A stretch of DNA of 64,000 nucleotides from Adiantum capillus-veneris (Eukaryota; Streptophyta; Polypodiopsida; Polypodiales; Pteridaceae): contig CM043954.1 of the NCBI GenBank assembly GCA_014529385.2, forward strand, positions 5,147,306-5,211,305, written 5' to 3'. The notes beneath the pieces are model-generated. The model did not search any database and was not told where the DNA came from. It saw only the letters and a list, made by a program, of their open reading frames with translations. Position 1 is the first letter of the stretch. Each line of letters begins with the position of its first letter. A program made the position numbers and the translations under genes. Below, in pieces: positions 22,567 to 35,000 of this stretch.

Positions 22567-22940
22567 GAAATGAAAGAAAAAATAAAAAACTTGAGTTGGT
22601 TCATTTTGATGTTTGGGGTCCTGCAAGTACACCATCACTTGGTGGCTCATTGTACTATGTAACATTCATAGACGATGCGAGTAGAAAAACATGGGTTTAT
22701 GTCATAAAGAATAAATCCGATGTATTTTCCATATTTTAAAGGTGGAAAGCCTTTGTGGAAAATGAAACAGGTACCAAGGTTAAATGCCTCAGATCCGACA
22801 CTGGAGGCGAATATTGTAGCCAAGATTTTGAAAGCTTTTGTGCTAGCAATGGCGTTCGCAGGCAAAGGACAACCCCAAGGACACCTCAACAAAATGGGAT
22901 TTTGGAAAGGATGAACAGGACAATCATGGAATGAGCATGA
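22567..22940 (+). pseudogene. copia integrase core, frameshifted
   Basis: Translation across frames gives ELVHFDVWGPASTPS (first catalytic Asp), [34 protein letters not shown] (second Asp) and [14 protein letters not shown] (Glu). All three DDE residues are present. Stops include TAA near 22737 and TGA and TAG-type breaks near 22913-22940. Confidence 0.85.
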
Positions 22941-22943
22941 AGT

Positions 22944-25049
22944 ATGCGGCTACATGCACGCCTACCGCTTGAGATTTGGGCGGAAGCTGTAATTACGTCT
23001 GTGTACTTAATCAATCGGTCACCCTCAACGGCATTGGATGGGGGAGTTCTAGAAGAGGCATGGACAGGTAAACCGGTGAATTATGCATTTCTCAAAGTGT
23101 TTGGGTGTGAGGCTTTCATGCACATAGATAAAAGCCTAAGATCAAAGTTAGATGCAAAGTCCAAAAAGTGTTTCTTCATTGGCTATGGAGAAGGAGACTT
23201 TGGGTATCACCTATGGAATCCTGAAGATGGAAAAATCTTAAGGAGTAGGGATGTAATTTTTAACAAACAAAATATGTACAAAGATTACTTGGAAAGAAAA
23301 CAAACAAAAGAAACAGGTGATGAGTACATGGAGCTTGAGGACGGTGAAGACTCAAGGACTGCAAACGGTGACAATGTGCAACAACGTCAACCAAATGAGG
23401 AGCCTCAAACTATTCCCCGAAGATCTACAAGAGCAAGTAGACCTCCAGAAAGGTTTGTTCCTTCCTTCAACCATCTCTTGATCTCAGATTCTGGAGAGCC
23501 GGAATCATATGAAGAAGCTATGCAACATGAATCCAAAGAAGAATGGACGAAGAGCATGCAAGTGGAGATGGACTCACTACATCGCAACCAAACATGGGAG
23601 TTGGTTGAGTTGCCTAAAGGTAAGCGGGCACTTCAAAACAAATGGGTGTACAAGCTAAAGGAAGAAGAAGGTGGGAAGAAAAGGTACAAGTCTAGGCTTG
23701 TGGTAAAAGGTTTTTCTCAAAAGAAAGGTATTGACTTCAATGAAATATTTTCTCCTGTTGTAAAAATGAGCTCAATTAGGCTTGTCTTAAGCCTTGTGTC
23801 TTCTCATGATCTAAATCTCGAGAAAATGGATGTAAATACGGCATTCCCTCACGGTGACTTAGAGGAGGAAATCTACATGCTTCAACCAAAGGGGTATGAA
23901 GTAAACGGTAAGGAGAAAATGGTTTGCAGATTAAAGAAGAGCTTGTATGGTTTAAAGCAAGCATCAAGACAATGGTACTTGAAGTTTGATCGATGGATGT
24001 TGGATCATGGATTCACAAGATGCAACTCGGATCACTGCGTCTACACGAAGAATTTGGGAGATGGGAAATTCATCATCCTAATGTTGTATGTTTATGACAT
24101 GTTGATTGCAAGTGCTAACATGCAGGACATCAAAGACCTAAAAGAGGAGCTGTCCAAATCTTTTTCAATGAAAGATTTAGGTGTTGCAAAGAGGATACTT
24201 GGTATGAAAATATCAAGGGACAGGATGAAGAAAACAATAAAGCTATCTCAAGAAGATTACATCAAGAAGGTACTAGAAAGGTTTGCAATGCAAAATGCAA
24301 AACCAGTTTCTACACCTTTGGCTGGTCATTTTAAACTAACAAAGGATATGTGTCCAAAGACACAAGAGGAGATAGCCTATATGTCTAAATTTCCATATGC
24401 TGCAGCGGTAGGTTCTCTAATGTATGCTATGGTCTGGACAAGGCTAGACATTGCACATGCAGTGGGAGTTGTGAGTAGGTTCATGGACAACCCAGGTAAA
24501 GAGCATTGGCAAGCTGTGAAGTGGATACTTAGGTATCTAAAAGGGACAACAACAAATGCTTTGTATTTTGGAGGAGCTGATATTTTTCTAGAAGGGTATG
24601 CTGATGCAGATATGGCAGGTGACAAAGATACTCGAAGGATCACTACTGGCTATGTGTTCACGGTTGGAGGCACAGCAGTAAGCTGGGCTTCAAAGCTGCA
24701 GAAAGTGGTTTCACTTTCTACCACGGAAGCAGAGTATGTAGCAATGACGGAGGCAAGCAAAGAAATTCTGTGGCTTCACAGATTCTTAGAAGAGCTTGGA
24801 TTCAAACAAGACAATTGTGTCTTGTACAGTGATAGCCAAAGCTCTATCCATCTTGTGAAGAACTCAGCCTTTCATTCAAGGACAAAGCACATTGAGGCGA
24901 GATATCACTTCATACGCACTCTTTTGGAAGAGGGACAACTAAAGCTAGGAAAGGTGCATACAAGTGAAAATCCTGCAGACATGTTTACAAAGGTGGTCAA
25001 CAAGGAGAAGTTGAGATTTTGCTCATCTTCAATCGGCATTCAAGGATAA
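22944..25049 (+). pseudogene. copia integrase C-terminus, reverse transcriptase and RNase H
   Basis: Open for 701 codons. Integrase C-terminal part: LPLEIWAEAVITSVYLINRS and KVFGCEAFMH. RT: SRLVVKGFSQKKGIDFNEIF, DVNTAFPHGDLEEEIYM, KKSLYGLKQASRQWY, then MLYVYDMLIAS, where the family has Y-V-D-D: the first catalytic Asp is Tyr (about 24088-24099). RNase H: YADADMAGDKDTRRITTGYV, STTEAEYVAMTEA, YSDSQSSIHLVKN and SRTKHIEARYH, residues intact. It ends about 60 bp before the polypurine tract. Long open frame but a dead RT active site. Confidence 0.9.
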
Positions 25050-25098
25050 GAAGCCAGAATGGAAAGCAGTCACAGATTTGGTTTGGAGATCAGTCTCC

Positions 25099-25109
25099 AA
25101 GTGGGAGAT
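25099..25109 (+). other. Polypurine tract of the copia element
   Basis: AAGTGGGAGAT directly before the TG of the 3' LTR, the form typical of Tnt1-like elements. Confidence 0.85.
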
Positions 25110-25267
25110 TGTTAAGTATGGAGCTTGATTTACACTTGTAATTTTCTGTGGTAAAAGCGCACATTTGTAAGGCCCCCATTATGAGGTCAATCCATCGTGC
25201 GTGAAGGAAAATCACTCACCGGAAACCAAAATTTTCACAGACAAGAATCAGGGGCAACTTTAAAGGC
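25110..25267 (+). repeat. 3' LTR of the copia element, truncated after 158 bp
   Basis: Matches the first 158 bp of the 5' LTR (20304-20461) with about seven differences, then stops abruptly at AAAGGC and is replaced by duplicated flank sequence. Confidence 0.9.
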
Positions 25268-25276
25268 TAGAAAAAA
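25268..25276. other. Junction filler between truncated LTR and duplicated flank
   Basis: TAGAAAAAACT at 25268-25278 repeats the TAGAAAAAACT found 15 bp further on (25283-25293), as if copied from the neighbouring sequence during repair. Confidence 0.6.
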
Positions 25277-26849
25277 CTCAAATAGAAAAAACTATGAATG
25301 TCATGGAGAAAGATTTATGTCCTATCACCAATTTTTAATTCTAGCACACTAGGAAGCATCAACTCAGCTTGTTTCTTATTGAATCTAGATACATCCAACG
25401 GTAGCTTGATTTTTTATGTTTTGACAACATTTTGCATTGCTCAATCTCCTTTTCTTCTGCCTCAAAGTTAAAAGCCTCCTCTATCTCATTCTCTTCATTG
25501 TAGTCCTTGTCCTCGTCCTCTTGTTCATATGGTGGTTTCTCCAAGATTTCCTTAGGGTCCTTCATAAAACTAGCAAATAGTAAATTCAAATATGTAAGAA
25601 AGCCAAAGGACTACTGGATTAGTTTGCACTCCTTTTTATGAATAGGTTACCACAAGGGTCTGTATGACAGTGGCACTTGATGGTATTTTTTGTATGAACG
25701 CTTTTTGGTATCACAATCATTTAAGTGAACCACCACCATGTCCTCAAGGATGACCCTGTCCTTTTACACCTATAGCTCAAACCTCTCTCTTTGAGGCTGT
25801 AAGAAATTGTTGTGCTAAGCTAGAAGACCATCAAGAATAAAGGTGACATTAAATATGCCACATTACTTATGAAATTTATCAACAGCTACTGAAGATACTA
25901 TAAATTCAAAAAGCCTTTTGATTGATGACTATAGGGTCTTCTACAATAATTCTCTCTTTTTTCCTCTACTCTTTTGTGTTGCACATTGTAGATGTCCCAC
26001 AAGTAGTGGGGGCTGAAAAATCCACCTTCCTCTTTAGTGAGTTGAACACATGAACCTTGGGAGTGAAGTGTCCTCTTGACTAGCAAAAGGTTATGACTCT
26101 ACCTCTATAGCATCCACACCTGAGCTCACGGAAACCTTCTTTGTTTCCATTGAACCTTCTCTTCATTTATGTTCATTGAACCTTTTAGAAAGTGCGAGGA
26201 AGAGGCAGCTATGCGCTTGTTCCCAAAAGAACATTCTGGATGTATTTTGTGTCTCTTGCTTCTGTGAGCTCTTATGCTTGGCAATCCTAAGAAAGACCAT
26301 TTTGAGAAATATAAAGCAAATACATATTCCATTCAATTTGTGTGTAAATGAAGAATGATAAAAACACAAAGGTGAATGGATATAGTATTTATAAATATAT
26401 ATTAGTAATATCCTCCTATACATCCACGTAACATACATTCTCAACTACACAACTAAATCTTTCCCCTTATAACATGAAACATATCTACATTCACTCTACC
26501 TACTACGATGCACACAAAAGTATCCCTTAGAAGATTGTGCATCCACACACACCATTCACACAATCCATACAAAAACCTCAAGCCTCAGCTTGACCCTTTA
26601 AATGATACTAACACAATACCCATACTTAAAACATAATGTATGCTTGCATGTTGTTTTATGTTTGACATTTGTAGATTTGCCCACGGTGCACGTAGGTGCA
26701 TTCGTTTATCTCAAGAAAACACTTCTCAGTGCACCGTTGGGAGAGAAAACAACAAAATTTTTAAAAAGGGAATAAGAAATACCTTTTCCTCGACTTGCAA
26801 TCACTGTATACTTCCTTTGTGGGATCTAATGGACTATTTTGTTAAGTCT
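25277..26849. repeat. Segmental duplication, copy 2 (1573 bp)
   Basis: Same length as 18731-20303 and very similar. It ends with the AGTCT target site and is followed by an LTR exactly as copy 1 is. Confidence 0.9.
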
Positions 26850-27678
26850 TGTTAAGTATGGAGCCTGATTTACCCTTGTAATTTTTTGTAGTAGAAGCGC
26901 ACATTTGTAAGGCCCCCATTATGAGGAGAAGCCATCGTACGTGAAGGAAAATCACTCACCGGAAACCAAAATTTTCACGGACAAGAATCAGGGGCAACTT
27001 TAAAGGCCTTGGGGGCGGAGGCCCCCGAGACTTTTTTTTCACCGGAATATTCTTCTTCGTCGGAATATTATGGCCCGACGGTGGCCGGAAAGTGGTCGGA
27101 AAACAACCGGTCGGTTGGCCGGTGGCCGGTAGTCAATGGCCGATGGCCGGTGGTCGGTAGTCAATGGCCGGTGGCCGGTGGTCGGAAGTCAATGGCCGGT
27201 GGCCGGTGGCCGAAGTCAATGGCCGGTGGCCGAATTCAAAAGCGGACTTGTCTTCTCAAGGGGGGCCACACATGGACGGATTGGAGGGTCCGATTTGGAC
27301 TTATTCGCACAAGGGCGGCTACACATGGCTGTCTCTCATAAGAGAGGGCAACCCTTTTGGCCTATAAAAGGAGGCCATTTCTACACACATTTCATAGTGT
27401 GAAGTTGATGCAACCAGGTTAGTGTGAGGTGGTGAGAGTGAAGCAAGGCGGGAGCTCCATTAAGGGTATAATCCCTTTGTAAACTACTTCTTGTTTTGAA
27501 GTACTAAAGCCATTGAGTGGCTGCTTTCCCGTGGACGTAGCCCACATTGGGTGAACCACGTATATCGTGTGTACTCTCTGTCTCTCTCTCTACTCTATAT
27601 TCTCGTGTATATAAATCTGTCTCTCTCCATTAAGTAATCTACTCAATTATCTATTTAGCTACGTCTTATTTCCTAACA
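26850..27678 (+). mobile_element. Solo LTR (829 bp) of the same copia family
   Basis: Starts TGTTAAG, ends TAACA and is flanked by AGTCT on both sides. No primer site or coding region follows. Its first 158 bp share diagnostic bases with the 5' LTR, not with the truncated 3' LTR. It has a TATA box at 27363-27370, an altered minisatellite, and an extra GGAATATT-type duplication near 27045-27070. Confidence 0.85.
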
Positions 27679-27683
27679 AGTCT
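27679..27683. repeat. Target site duplication AGTCT, right
   Basis: The five bases after the solo LTR equal those at 20299-20303 and 26845-26849. Confidence 0.8.
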
Positions 27684-27879
27684 CTCATTGACTTCCCAGA
27701 CAATCACAAGAATAAGGAGTGTCTAGCTCGTTGCAAGATCTAGGGGACTGTCCAAACAATCACAAGATCAAGTTCTTCTCTCTCTCTCTCTCTCTCTGTG
27801 GTAGGATCTGAATGAGATTCTTAGTATGACCAATCTCTCTCTCACTCTGTGTGTGTGTGTGTGTGCGCATGTGTGAATG
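27684..27879. other. Spacer with TC and TG microsatellites
   Basis: TC runs at 27776-27797 and 27834-27845 and a TG run at 27849-27865. No gene. They lie directly upstream of the LINE fragment. Confidence 0.6.
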
Positions 27880-30590
27880 AAGTTTACTTGTATGATTGTA
27901 CTTCAATGGATAAGGAAGAGACGGATCACTAGGGAAAGTTACATTTACACATGTGTAATAGCACGGGTATGCTCATTGACAATGGTGTACCTTTGTGGAG
28001 CGGAACCAATGGATTTTACATGTAGCAAACATAATGGGGATAGTCTGATTGACTATATGCTACTCTCAAAAGCCATCATGTATTGCATAAAGAGTTTTAT
28101 GTTTAGCCAATGGACCCAAAATTAGACCATCAGACCTTATGTATTGACCTTTCATGTGGAGAAGCAACTAAGCATGATAATCTCAGCCAAACGAAAGAGA
28201 GATTATCACTATGTATGGATTTCAAACGGGCACCAATGTATGTTGAAATGGTTGAGCAAAAGTGATGTATGTTAAAGCTTCAATATGACGCACCATTGGA
28301 AACTAAATGAAAAGATCTCAAGAAGTTATTTGTTCTTGTTCTGAAGAATGCTTTGCCATAAAACATCTCCATGGTATCAACAGAGATAGATCACACAAAA
28401 GGTGGTGTGATAAATAATGTCAAGATGATTGAAAGTGCTTGATAAAGCCTGATGCAACTATGGAGAAATACAACTATAAAATTCATTTTCATACATAGAA
28501 GGCATAAATTCAAAAGAGGAGAAGAAGATGGGAAGTAAAGCAATAACTTTTTCAAGTCCAAGAAAAGGCACGTGCATGGATAAACTTGAGGGCCAAGCAG
28601 GTTGAGAATTTTGGTAACTTGAGTCTTGTGGATATGTACACACATTGTAGGCAATTATATGAGCAACCAAATGCTGAGAAAATACCATTTTATGGTTCAT
28701 TTCCATGTATGCACTTTTTTTTACTATTGAGGATGTATGCGGTGGGCTTGAGAAGTTGACAACTCGCAAAGCGGGAGTTGTCAAGGTATCAAGCCGGAGA
28801 TGATCAAATGGATGGGATATTTTACCCATGAGTGGATGTGTGATATGTTCAACCTTGCACTTCAACATGGTATGACTTATGATTGAAGTACTAATTGGGT
28901 CAAGTCTTTCCATAAAGGAGGGGATGTAAAGAATGTAAACAACTACCAGACTATAATGATTGGATCTCTTATGGAAAAGTTGTTTGGGTGCATAATGGAG
29001 ATGAAATTTAGTGATTGGGCTAAAGACAATGACAAGCATGCAAAAGGACAAGTAGGTTTTCATTGCTGCCATAGCACCATTGATCATCTTGTCACTCTTC
29101 GTGTTCTGAGAAAATGATATGTCAATTGTGTATGAGAAGAGGAATTTCAAAAAACTACTTTGTAAGCACTATTGGGGTTAAACAAGGATTTTTGTTCTCA
29201 TCAACTCTCTTTGGTCTACGTATCGATCAATTGGAACAAATGGTACTTGACTTTATGCAAGAAGAAGGCATCAAAGAGGTTACTATTTGCAATGCGGTAA
29301 TCATGCTTTTGTTGTATGCAGATGATGTTGTGCTTCTAGCACACATTTTAGAAGATGCATAAATGGTTATGGTTGTCCTTGAGAACTTTTTCTTGCATAG
29401 TGGGTTGATAGTGAATGAATCCAAAACAAGAGTTATGCTTGTGAAAACCAACACTAAGGAGAAGCCAAGTACAACCATGAGACACTTGAGGTTGTTGAGA
29501 GATTTAATTACCTTGGCCTTGAGGTTCCGTCCAAATCAAAAGTGGCATGAATGTTCTATGCGTCATTTGGAAGTGGGAAAGACAGCATATTATGCATTTG
29601 AGAACATGTGTAATGCAGGAAACATCAAGTTTTGGAGTACCTTTTTGATGCATTGGTGAGACCGGTTCTTCTTTATGGAGTTGAAGTGTGGGGTGGGAGC
29701 AAGTCAAACTCTACTTGGAAAGAGTTTGAGAATGTCCAAAAGTGTTTTCTTACAAACTTTATCCAAGTTAAGACACAAACACCATATATGCTCCTACATC
29801 TTGAGTTGGGATCTCTTCCAATTGAGGTTATGGGCATGGGAAGGTTTGTGGAGTACATGATAAAGATCCATCAAAACTTCTCACATCGACTTCCTAAAAT
29901 TGCATCGGAAGCAAGCAAAAAAGTTCAAAAGACACGTAAAAGCAAGATCTTGAGCATGGGATGGATGCAAGACATAAAGAAGTGGTTTGGGAGATGGGAT
30001 GCATAACACTTGCTACATGATGCTTCAATTGACTCCCAAGTGAATGAAGCTTTTCTACAATGCCAATGTATTACGGGCTGGGAGAAATTCAGTGGGTCAC
30101 GCTTCATACATTACACCACCCATATTGTCCCCAACTACAAAACCATGTTCTTTGCTTAAAGAGTAGATTGTACTCACACTTACATGCTTGAGCCTATCCC
30201 CTTGTTGGCGATACGCACTATGACAGCCATTCGGCTTAGCTCCCATTCCCTTCGATGCGAGACAAGGCATTGGGGCAATGGACAAGAGTCAAATCAAATG
30301 TGCATATTATTCTCTCTACAAGTTCAAGATTCTAAGTACCACACACTACTAGAGTGCTCAGCTTTTGGTCACATCCAATATTGCTTCTCTCAAATTTTCA
30401 CCATGACTTAGACCTACACACTTTCCTCTTCTAGCCACAGTGTGGGCTCTCCACCATTGCGACTCTCATCACCACAATTTTGCGGCATGGAGAGTCACTC
30501 ATCAGCCATACACATACTACATCACATGTAACTTTGTTCCCATAGGTCATGTTCGACCTCCAAGGATGATAATAGAATCTCAATCCGTCT

Positions 30591-30593
<3 letters not shown>
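27880..30593 (+). mobile_element. LINE copy C, 5'-truncated and decayed, 3' end present
   Basis: Aligns with ORF2 of the full-length copy at 32045-36670 from about endonuclease residue 180 to the 3' end. The endonuclease remnant, RT motifs (VIMLLLYADDVVLLAH near 29306-29350 intact), C-terminal zinc-finger region and the terminal GGTCAT...GACCTCC sequence are recognisable, but stops and indels occur throughout. Its 3' end runs straight into a (TC)n tract at 30594-30629. Confidence 0.85.

Positions 30594-30629
<36 letters not shown>
30594..30629. repeat. (TC)n microsatellite between LINE copies C and D
   Basis: 18 TC units. It sits exactly at the 3' end of copy C and the 5' junction of copy D. 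Confidence 0.9.
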
Positions 30630-30631
<2 letters not shown>

Positions 30632-30633
<2 letters not shown>

Positions 30634-31899
30634 CATTGTCTTTGGAGACATGAATGCTCGCACAAAAACATTACAACACGACACAAAACAAGTAAACATG
30701 CGGCATGTTTCTAGAAGAATGGATGACTCATACATGTATAATCAAAGTTCTAATGATACAAAAGAACTAGATCACTATGTGAAGTCACTTCTACATATGT
30801 GCAATAGTACCGGAATGCTCATTGCTAATGGTGTATTTTTATGGCAAGGCACCAATGACTTTACATGTAGAAAGCACAATGGTGATAGCGTGATTGACTA
30901 TATGCTGTGTTTGAAAGACACTCTAGAACGCATAAAAAGCTTTACACTTGGTGAGTGGAATTTGGAATCGGATCATAGGATGTTATGTATTGACCTCAAG
31001 TGTGGTAAAAGTCCCAAGCATGTAGCCTCCAATCATGATGTGAATCATTCGTACCTATGTCTAGACTTCAAACAAGCACTTATGTATGCTATGGTGGCCC
31101 AAATGTTAAGCATGATAGAGCATCAAGAGAACCCAACATTAGAATGCAAGTGGAAAGTTTTCAAAGAAGCAATTTTCTCTTGTGCAAAGGAATGATTTTT
31201 GGTGAAACACATATCTTGCAAAAGGTCTAAGAAAGGTAACACTAAGAAGAAATGGTTTGACATGGAATATAGTCAAGCCCAAAAACACTTGCTAAGTTTG
31301 GATGTAAACAAAGACAAGGAAGTTTACTTGGAAAGTTCACACCCATACATAGCACTTTCTCAAAAAAAGAGGAGAAGATGGGAAGTCAAAAAACAAATTC
31401 TTTAAGCACAGGAGAAAGCACATGCATATGGCAAGTTTTGGCAAAATCTAAAAGGCAAGTATGTTGAGAGCTTCGGTGACTTGACTCTTAAGGGTATGTT
31501 TACACATTGCAAGAACCTCTATGAGAAACCCAATGTTTAAGATGGAGTGTTGTAGCTCCCTTCAGCGTATGCCTCCCTTCTTTACCATTGAAGATGTACG
31601 TCGCGTGCTTGAGAAACTTGCTACTCGCAAGGCAGGGGACCTTCAAGGTGTCAAGGCTGAAATGATTAAATGGACAAGGGAGAAAATGGTATTGGATACA
31701 CGATATGTTTAACTTTGCATTTCAGCATGGAATACGTCATGATTGGAGTGCAGATTGGATCAAACCTTTGCACAAAGGAGGAGATGTAAACAATGTGAAC
31801 AACTATCACACAATAATGGTTGGTTCTTTGATGGCAAAGTTATTTGGATGTATCATGGAGATGAAGATAAGTGAATGGGCTGAAAAGTGTGGTAATTGA
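30632..31899 (+). mobile_element. LINE copy D, truncated at both ends
   Basis: Begins in the endonuclease domain (VIVFGDMNARTKTLQ at about 30634) and continues with GTNDFTCRKHNGDSVIDYM and ESDHRMLCIDL. It then runs through the linker and the RT N-terminal region (TIEDVRRVLEKLATRKAGDL, IKPLHKGGDV) and stops near KISEWAEKC. It is more diverged from copy A than copy B is, and contains several stops. No 3' UTR; 60 bp of unmatched sequence separates it from the (GA)n tract. Confidence 0.8.
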
Positions 31900-31958
31900 A
31901 TTCATCATATGACTCCACTTATTTTTGGTTTTGTTTGGGCTCACATATTACATATTCT

Positions 31959-31960
<2 letters not shown>

Positions 31961-32044
<84 letters not shown>
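31961..32044. repeat. (GA)42 microsatellite at the 3' end of LINE copy A
   Basis: 84 bp of pure GA, followed by four TAGA units (32045-32060). Read in the element's direction the LINE ends (TATC)n(TC)n. Confidence 0.95.
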
Positions 32045-32048
<4 letters not shown>

Positions 32049-32079
32049 TAGATAGATAGATTTTATTATCGTCCTCGGA

Positions 32080-32093
32080 GGTCAAATATGACC
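32080..32093 (-). promoter_or_regulatory. Conserved hairpin at the LINE 3' end
   Basis: GGTCATATTTGACC: 5 bp arms and a 4-base loop directly after the ORF2 stop codon. Copy B keeps the same sequence (60744-60757); copy C keeps a changed form. It may be the RNA feature recognised by the RT, which is inference. Confidence 0.4.
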
Positions 32094-35000
32094 TATGGGA
32101 CCAAAGTTACATGTGATGTAGTATGTGTATGACTGATGAGTGACTCTCGATGCTCCAAAATTGTAGTGATGAGAGTCGCAATGGAGAGCCCACACTTTGG
32201 CTGGGAGAGGAAAGTGTGTAGGTCTAAGTTATGGCTGAAAATGTGAGAGAAGCAAGTTCGGATGTGATCAAAAGCTGAGCACTCTAGTAGTGTGTGGTAC
32301 TCAGACTCTCGAACTTGCAGTGAGCATAATGTGCACAATGGATTTGACTCTTCTCCATTGCCCCAACGCCCTATCTCGCATCGAAGGAAATGGGAGCTAA
32401 GCCGAATTGCTGCGATAGTGCGTATCGCGGACAAGGGAATAGGCTCAAGCATGTAAGTGTGAGTACGGTTTCCTCTCTCAGTGAAGAAGATGGTTTTGTA
32501 GTTAGGGGCAATATAGGTGGTGTAATGTATGAAGCGTGACCCACCGGATTTTTCCCAAGCCGTAATACATTGACGTTGTAGAAAAGCTTCATTCACTTGA
32601 GAGTCAATTGAAGCATCATGTAGCAAGTGTAATGCATCCCATCTCCCAAACCACTTCTTTATGTCTTGCATCCATCCCGTGCTCAAGATCTTGCTTTTAT
32701 GCGTCTTTTGAACTTTTTTGCTTGCTTCCCATGCAATTGTAGGAAGTCGATGTGAGGGGTTTTGACGCATCTTTATCACGTACTCCACAACCCTTTCCAT
32801 GCCCATAACCTCAATTGGAAGAGATCCCGACTCAAGAAGTAGGAGCATATATGGTGTTTGTGTCTTAACTTGGAGAAAGTTTGTAAGAAAACGCTTTTGG
32901 ACATTCTCAAACTCTTTCCAAGTAGACTTTGAGATGCTCCCGCCCCACACTTCAACTCCATAAAGAAGAACCGGTGTCACCAATGCATCAAAAAGATACT
33001 TCTTGAGAACCCAACACTTGATGTTTCCCGCATTACACATGTTCTCAAATGCATAATATGCTCTCTTTCCCGCTTCCAAACGACGCATAGCACATTCATG
33101 CCACTTGTGATTGGATGGAACCTCAAGGCCAAGGTACTTAAAGCTCTCAACAACTTCAAGTGTCTCGTTGTTGTACACAATGCATGGCTTCTCCTTATGG
33201 TTGGTTTTCACAAGCATAACCTTTGTTTTGGATTCATTTACAATCAGCCCACTATGCAAGCAAAAGTTCTCAAGGACAACCATAAGCTTTTGTGCATCTT
33301 CTAAAGTGTGTGCTAGAAGCACTACATCATCCGCATACAACAAAAGCATGATTACCGCATTGCAAATAGTGACCTCTTCAATGCCTTCTTCTTGCATAAA
33401 GTCAAGTACCATTTGTTCCAATTGATGGATGCATAGACCAAAGAGAGTTGGTGACAATGGACATCCTTGTTTAACCCCAATAGTGCTTACAAAAATTTCT
33501 GAAATTTCTCTTCCCATGCGCAATTGACAAATCACGTTCTCATAGATTCGAGAAACCGCAAGCATAAACTCACTTGGCACTTGGAGTTCTTCCATCCTTC
33601 TCCACAAATTGTTACGTGGAATCATATCAAAGGCTTTCTTAAAGTCTACAAAACAACAATACAATCGCTTGCCTTTCAACCGACTTTCCTCCATGAGAGC
33701 ACGAAGAGTGACAAGATGATCAATGGTGCTATGGCATCGACGAAAACCCGCTTGTCCCTTTGCACGCTTGTCATTCTCTTCAGCCCAATCACTCAATTTC
33801 ATCTCCATTATGCACCCAAACAACTTTTCCATAAGAGACCCAATCATTATAGTCCGGTAGTTGCTTACATTCTTTACATCCCCTCCTTTATGAAAAGGCT
33901 TAACCCAATTAGTACTCCAATCATAAGGCATACCATGTTGAAGTGCAAGGTTGAACATATCACACATCCACTCATGTGTAAAATCTCCCATCCATTTGAT
34001 CATCTCCGGCTTGATACCTTGAAGATCTCCCGCTTTGCGAGTGGCCAACTTTTCAAGCCCACCGCATACATCCTCAATAGTAAAAAAAGATGGCATACAT
34101 GGGAGTGAACCATAAAATGGCATTTTTTCAGTATTTTCTTGCTCATATAATTGCCTACAATGTGTGTACATATCCACTAGACTTAAGTTACCAAAATTCT
34201 CAACCCGCTTGCCTCTCAAGTTTCTCCAAAATTTTCCACATGCATGTGCCTTTTCTTGGACTTGAAATTCTTGTTGCTTTACTTCCCATCTTCTTCTCTT
34301 CTTTTGAATCAATGCTTTGTATGTATGCAAATGACTTTGATAGTTGTCTTTGTCCATAGTTGCATCAAGCTTTATCAAGGACTTTTGAGCATCTTGATAT
34401 TCTTTATCAAACCACCTTTTGCGTGATCTATCTTTGTTGATACCATGGAGATGCTTTATGGAAAAGCATTCTTCCGCACAAGTACAAATAGCTTTCTTGA
34501 AATCTTCCCATTTAGTTTCCAATGGTGCATCACATTGAAGCTTTGTCATCCAAAATTTTTGCTCAACCATTTCAATGTACATTGGTGCCCGTTTGAAATC
34601 CATACATAGTGATAACTTCTCTTTCCTTTGGCTGAGATTATCATGCTTAGTTGCTTCTCCACATGAAAGGTCAATACATAAGGTGCGATGGTCGGATTCC
34701 GGGGTCCATTGACCAAACATAAAACTCTTTATGCGATACATGATGGCTTCAGACAGTAGCATATAGTCAATCACACTATCCCCATTATGTCTTCTACATG
34801 TAAATCCATTGGTTCCACTCCACAAAGATACACCATTGGCAATGAGCATACCCGTGCTATTACACATGTGTAAAAGTAACTTTTCATAGTGATCCGGCTC
34901 TTTATCATCCATTGAAGTACGATCATACAAGTTAACTTCCTCCAACTCCCTTGAAATGTATGGCATATCAAATTGTTGAGTATCATGTTGCAATGTTTTT

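Larger units (their letters stand above)
20304..25267 (+). mobile_element. Tnt1-like Ty1/copia retrotransposon with truncated 3' LTR
   Basis: 5' LTR 20304-21095, Met-tRNA primer-binding site, gag-protease-integrase-RT-RNaseH order typical of copia, polypurine tract, and only the first 158 bp of the 3' LTR. The protein sequence is of the Tnt1 style (MAEEGKLKIEKFND start). Several stops plus lost catalytic residues make it inactive. The missing right end is explained by a duplication breakpoint (see 25277-27678). Confidence 0.9.

Noticed and set aside
30000-32100. CRISPR-like array
   Set aside because: The repeats here are simple TC/GA microsatellites without spacers, in a plant-type repeat landscape.
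33111-34426. Plus-strand frames across the LINE
   Set aside because: Shadows of the minus-strand ORF2, which has intact endonuclease and RT motifs.
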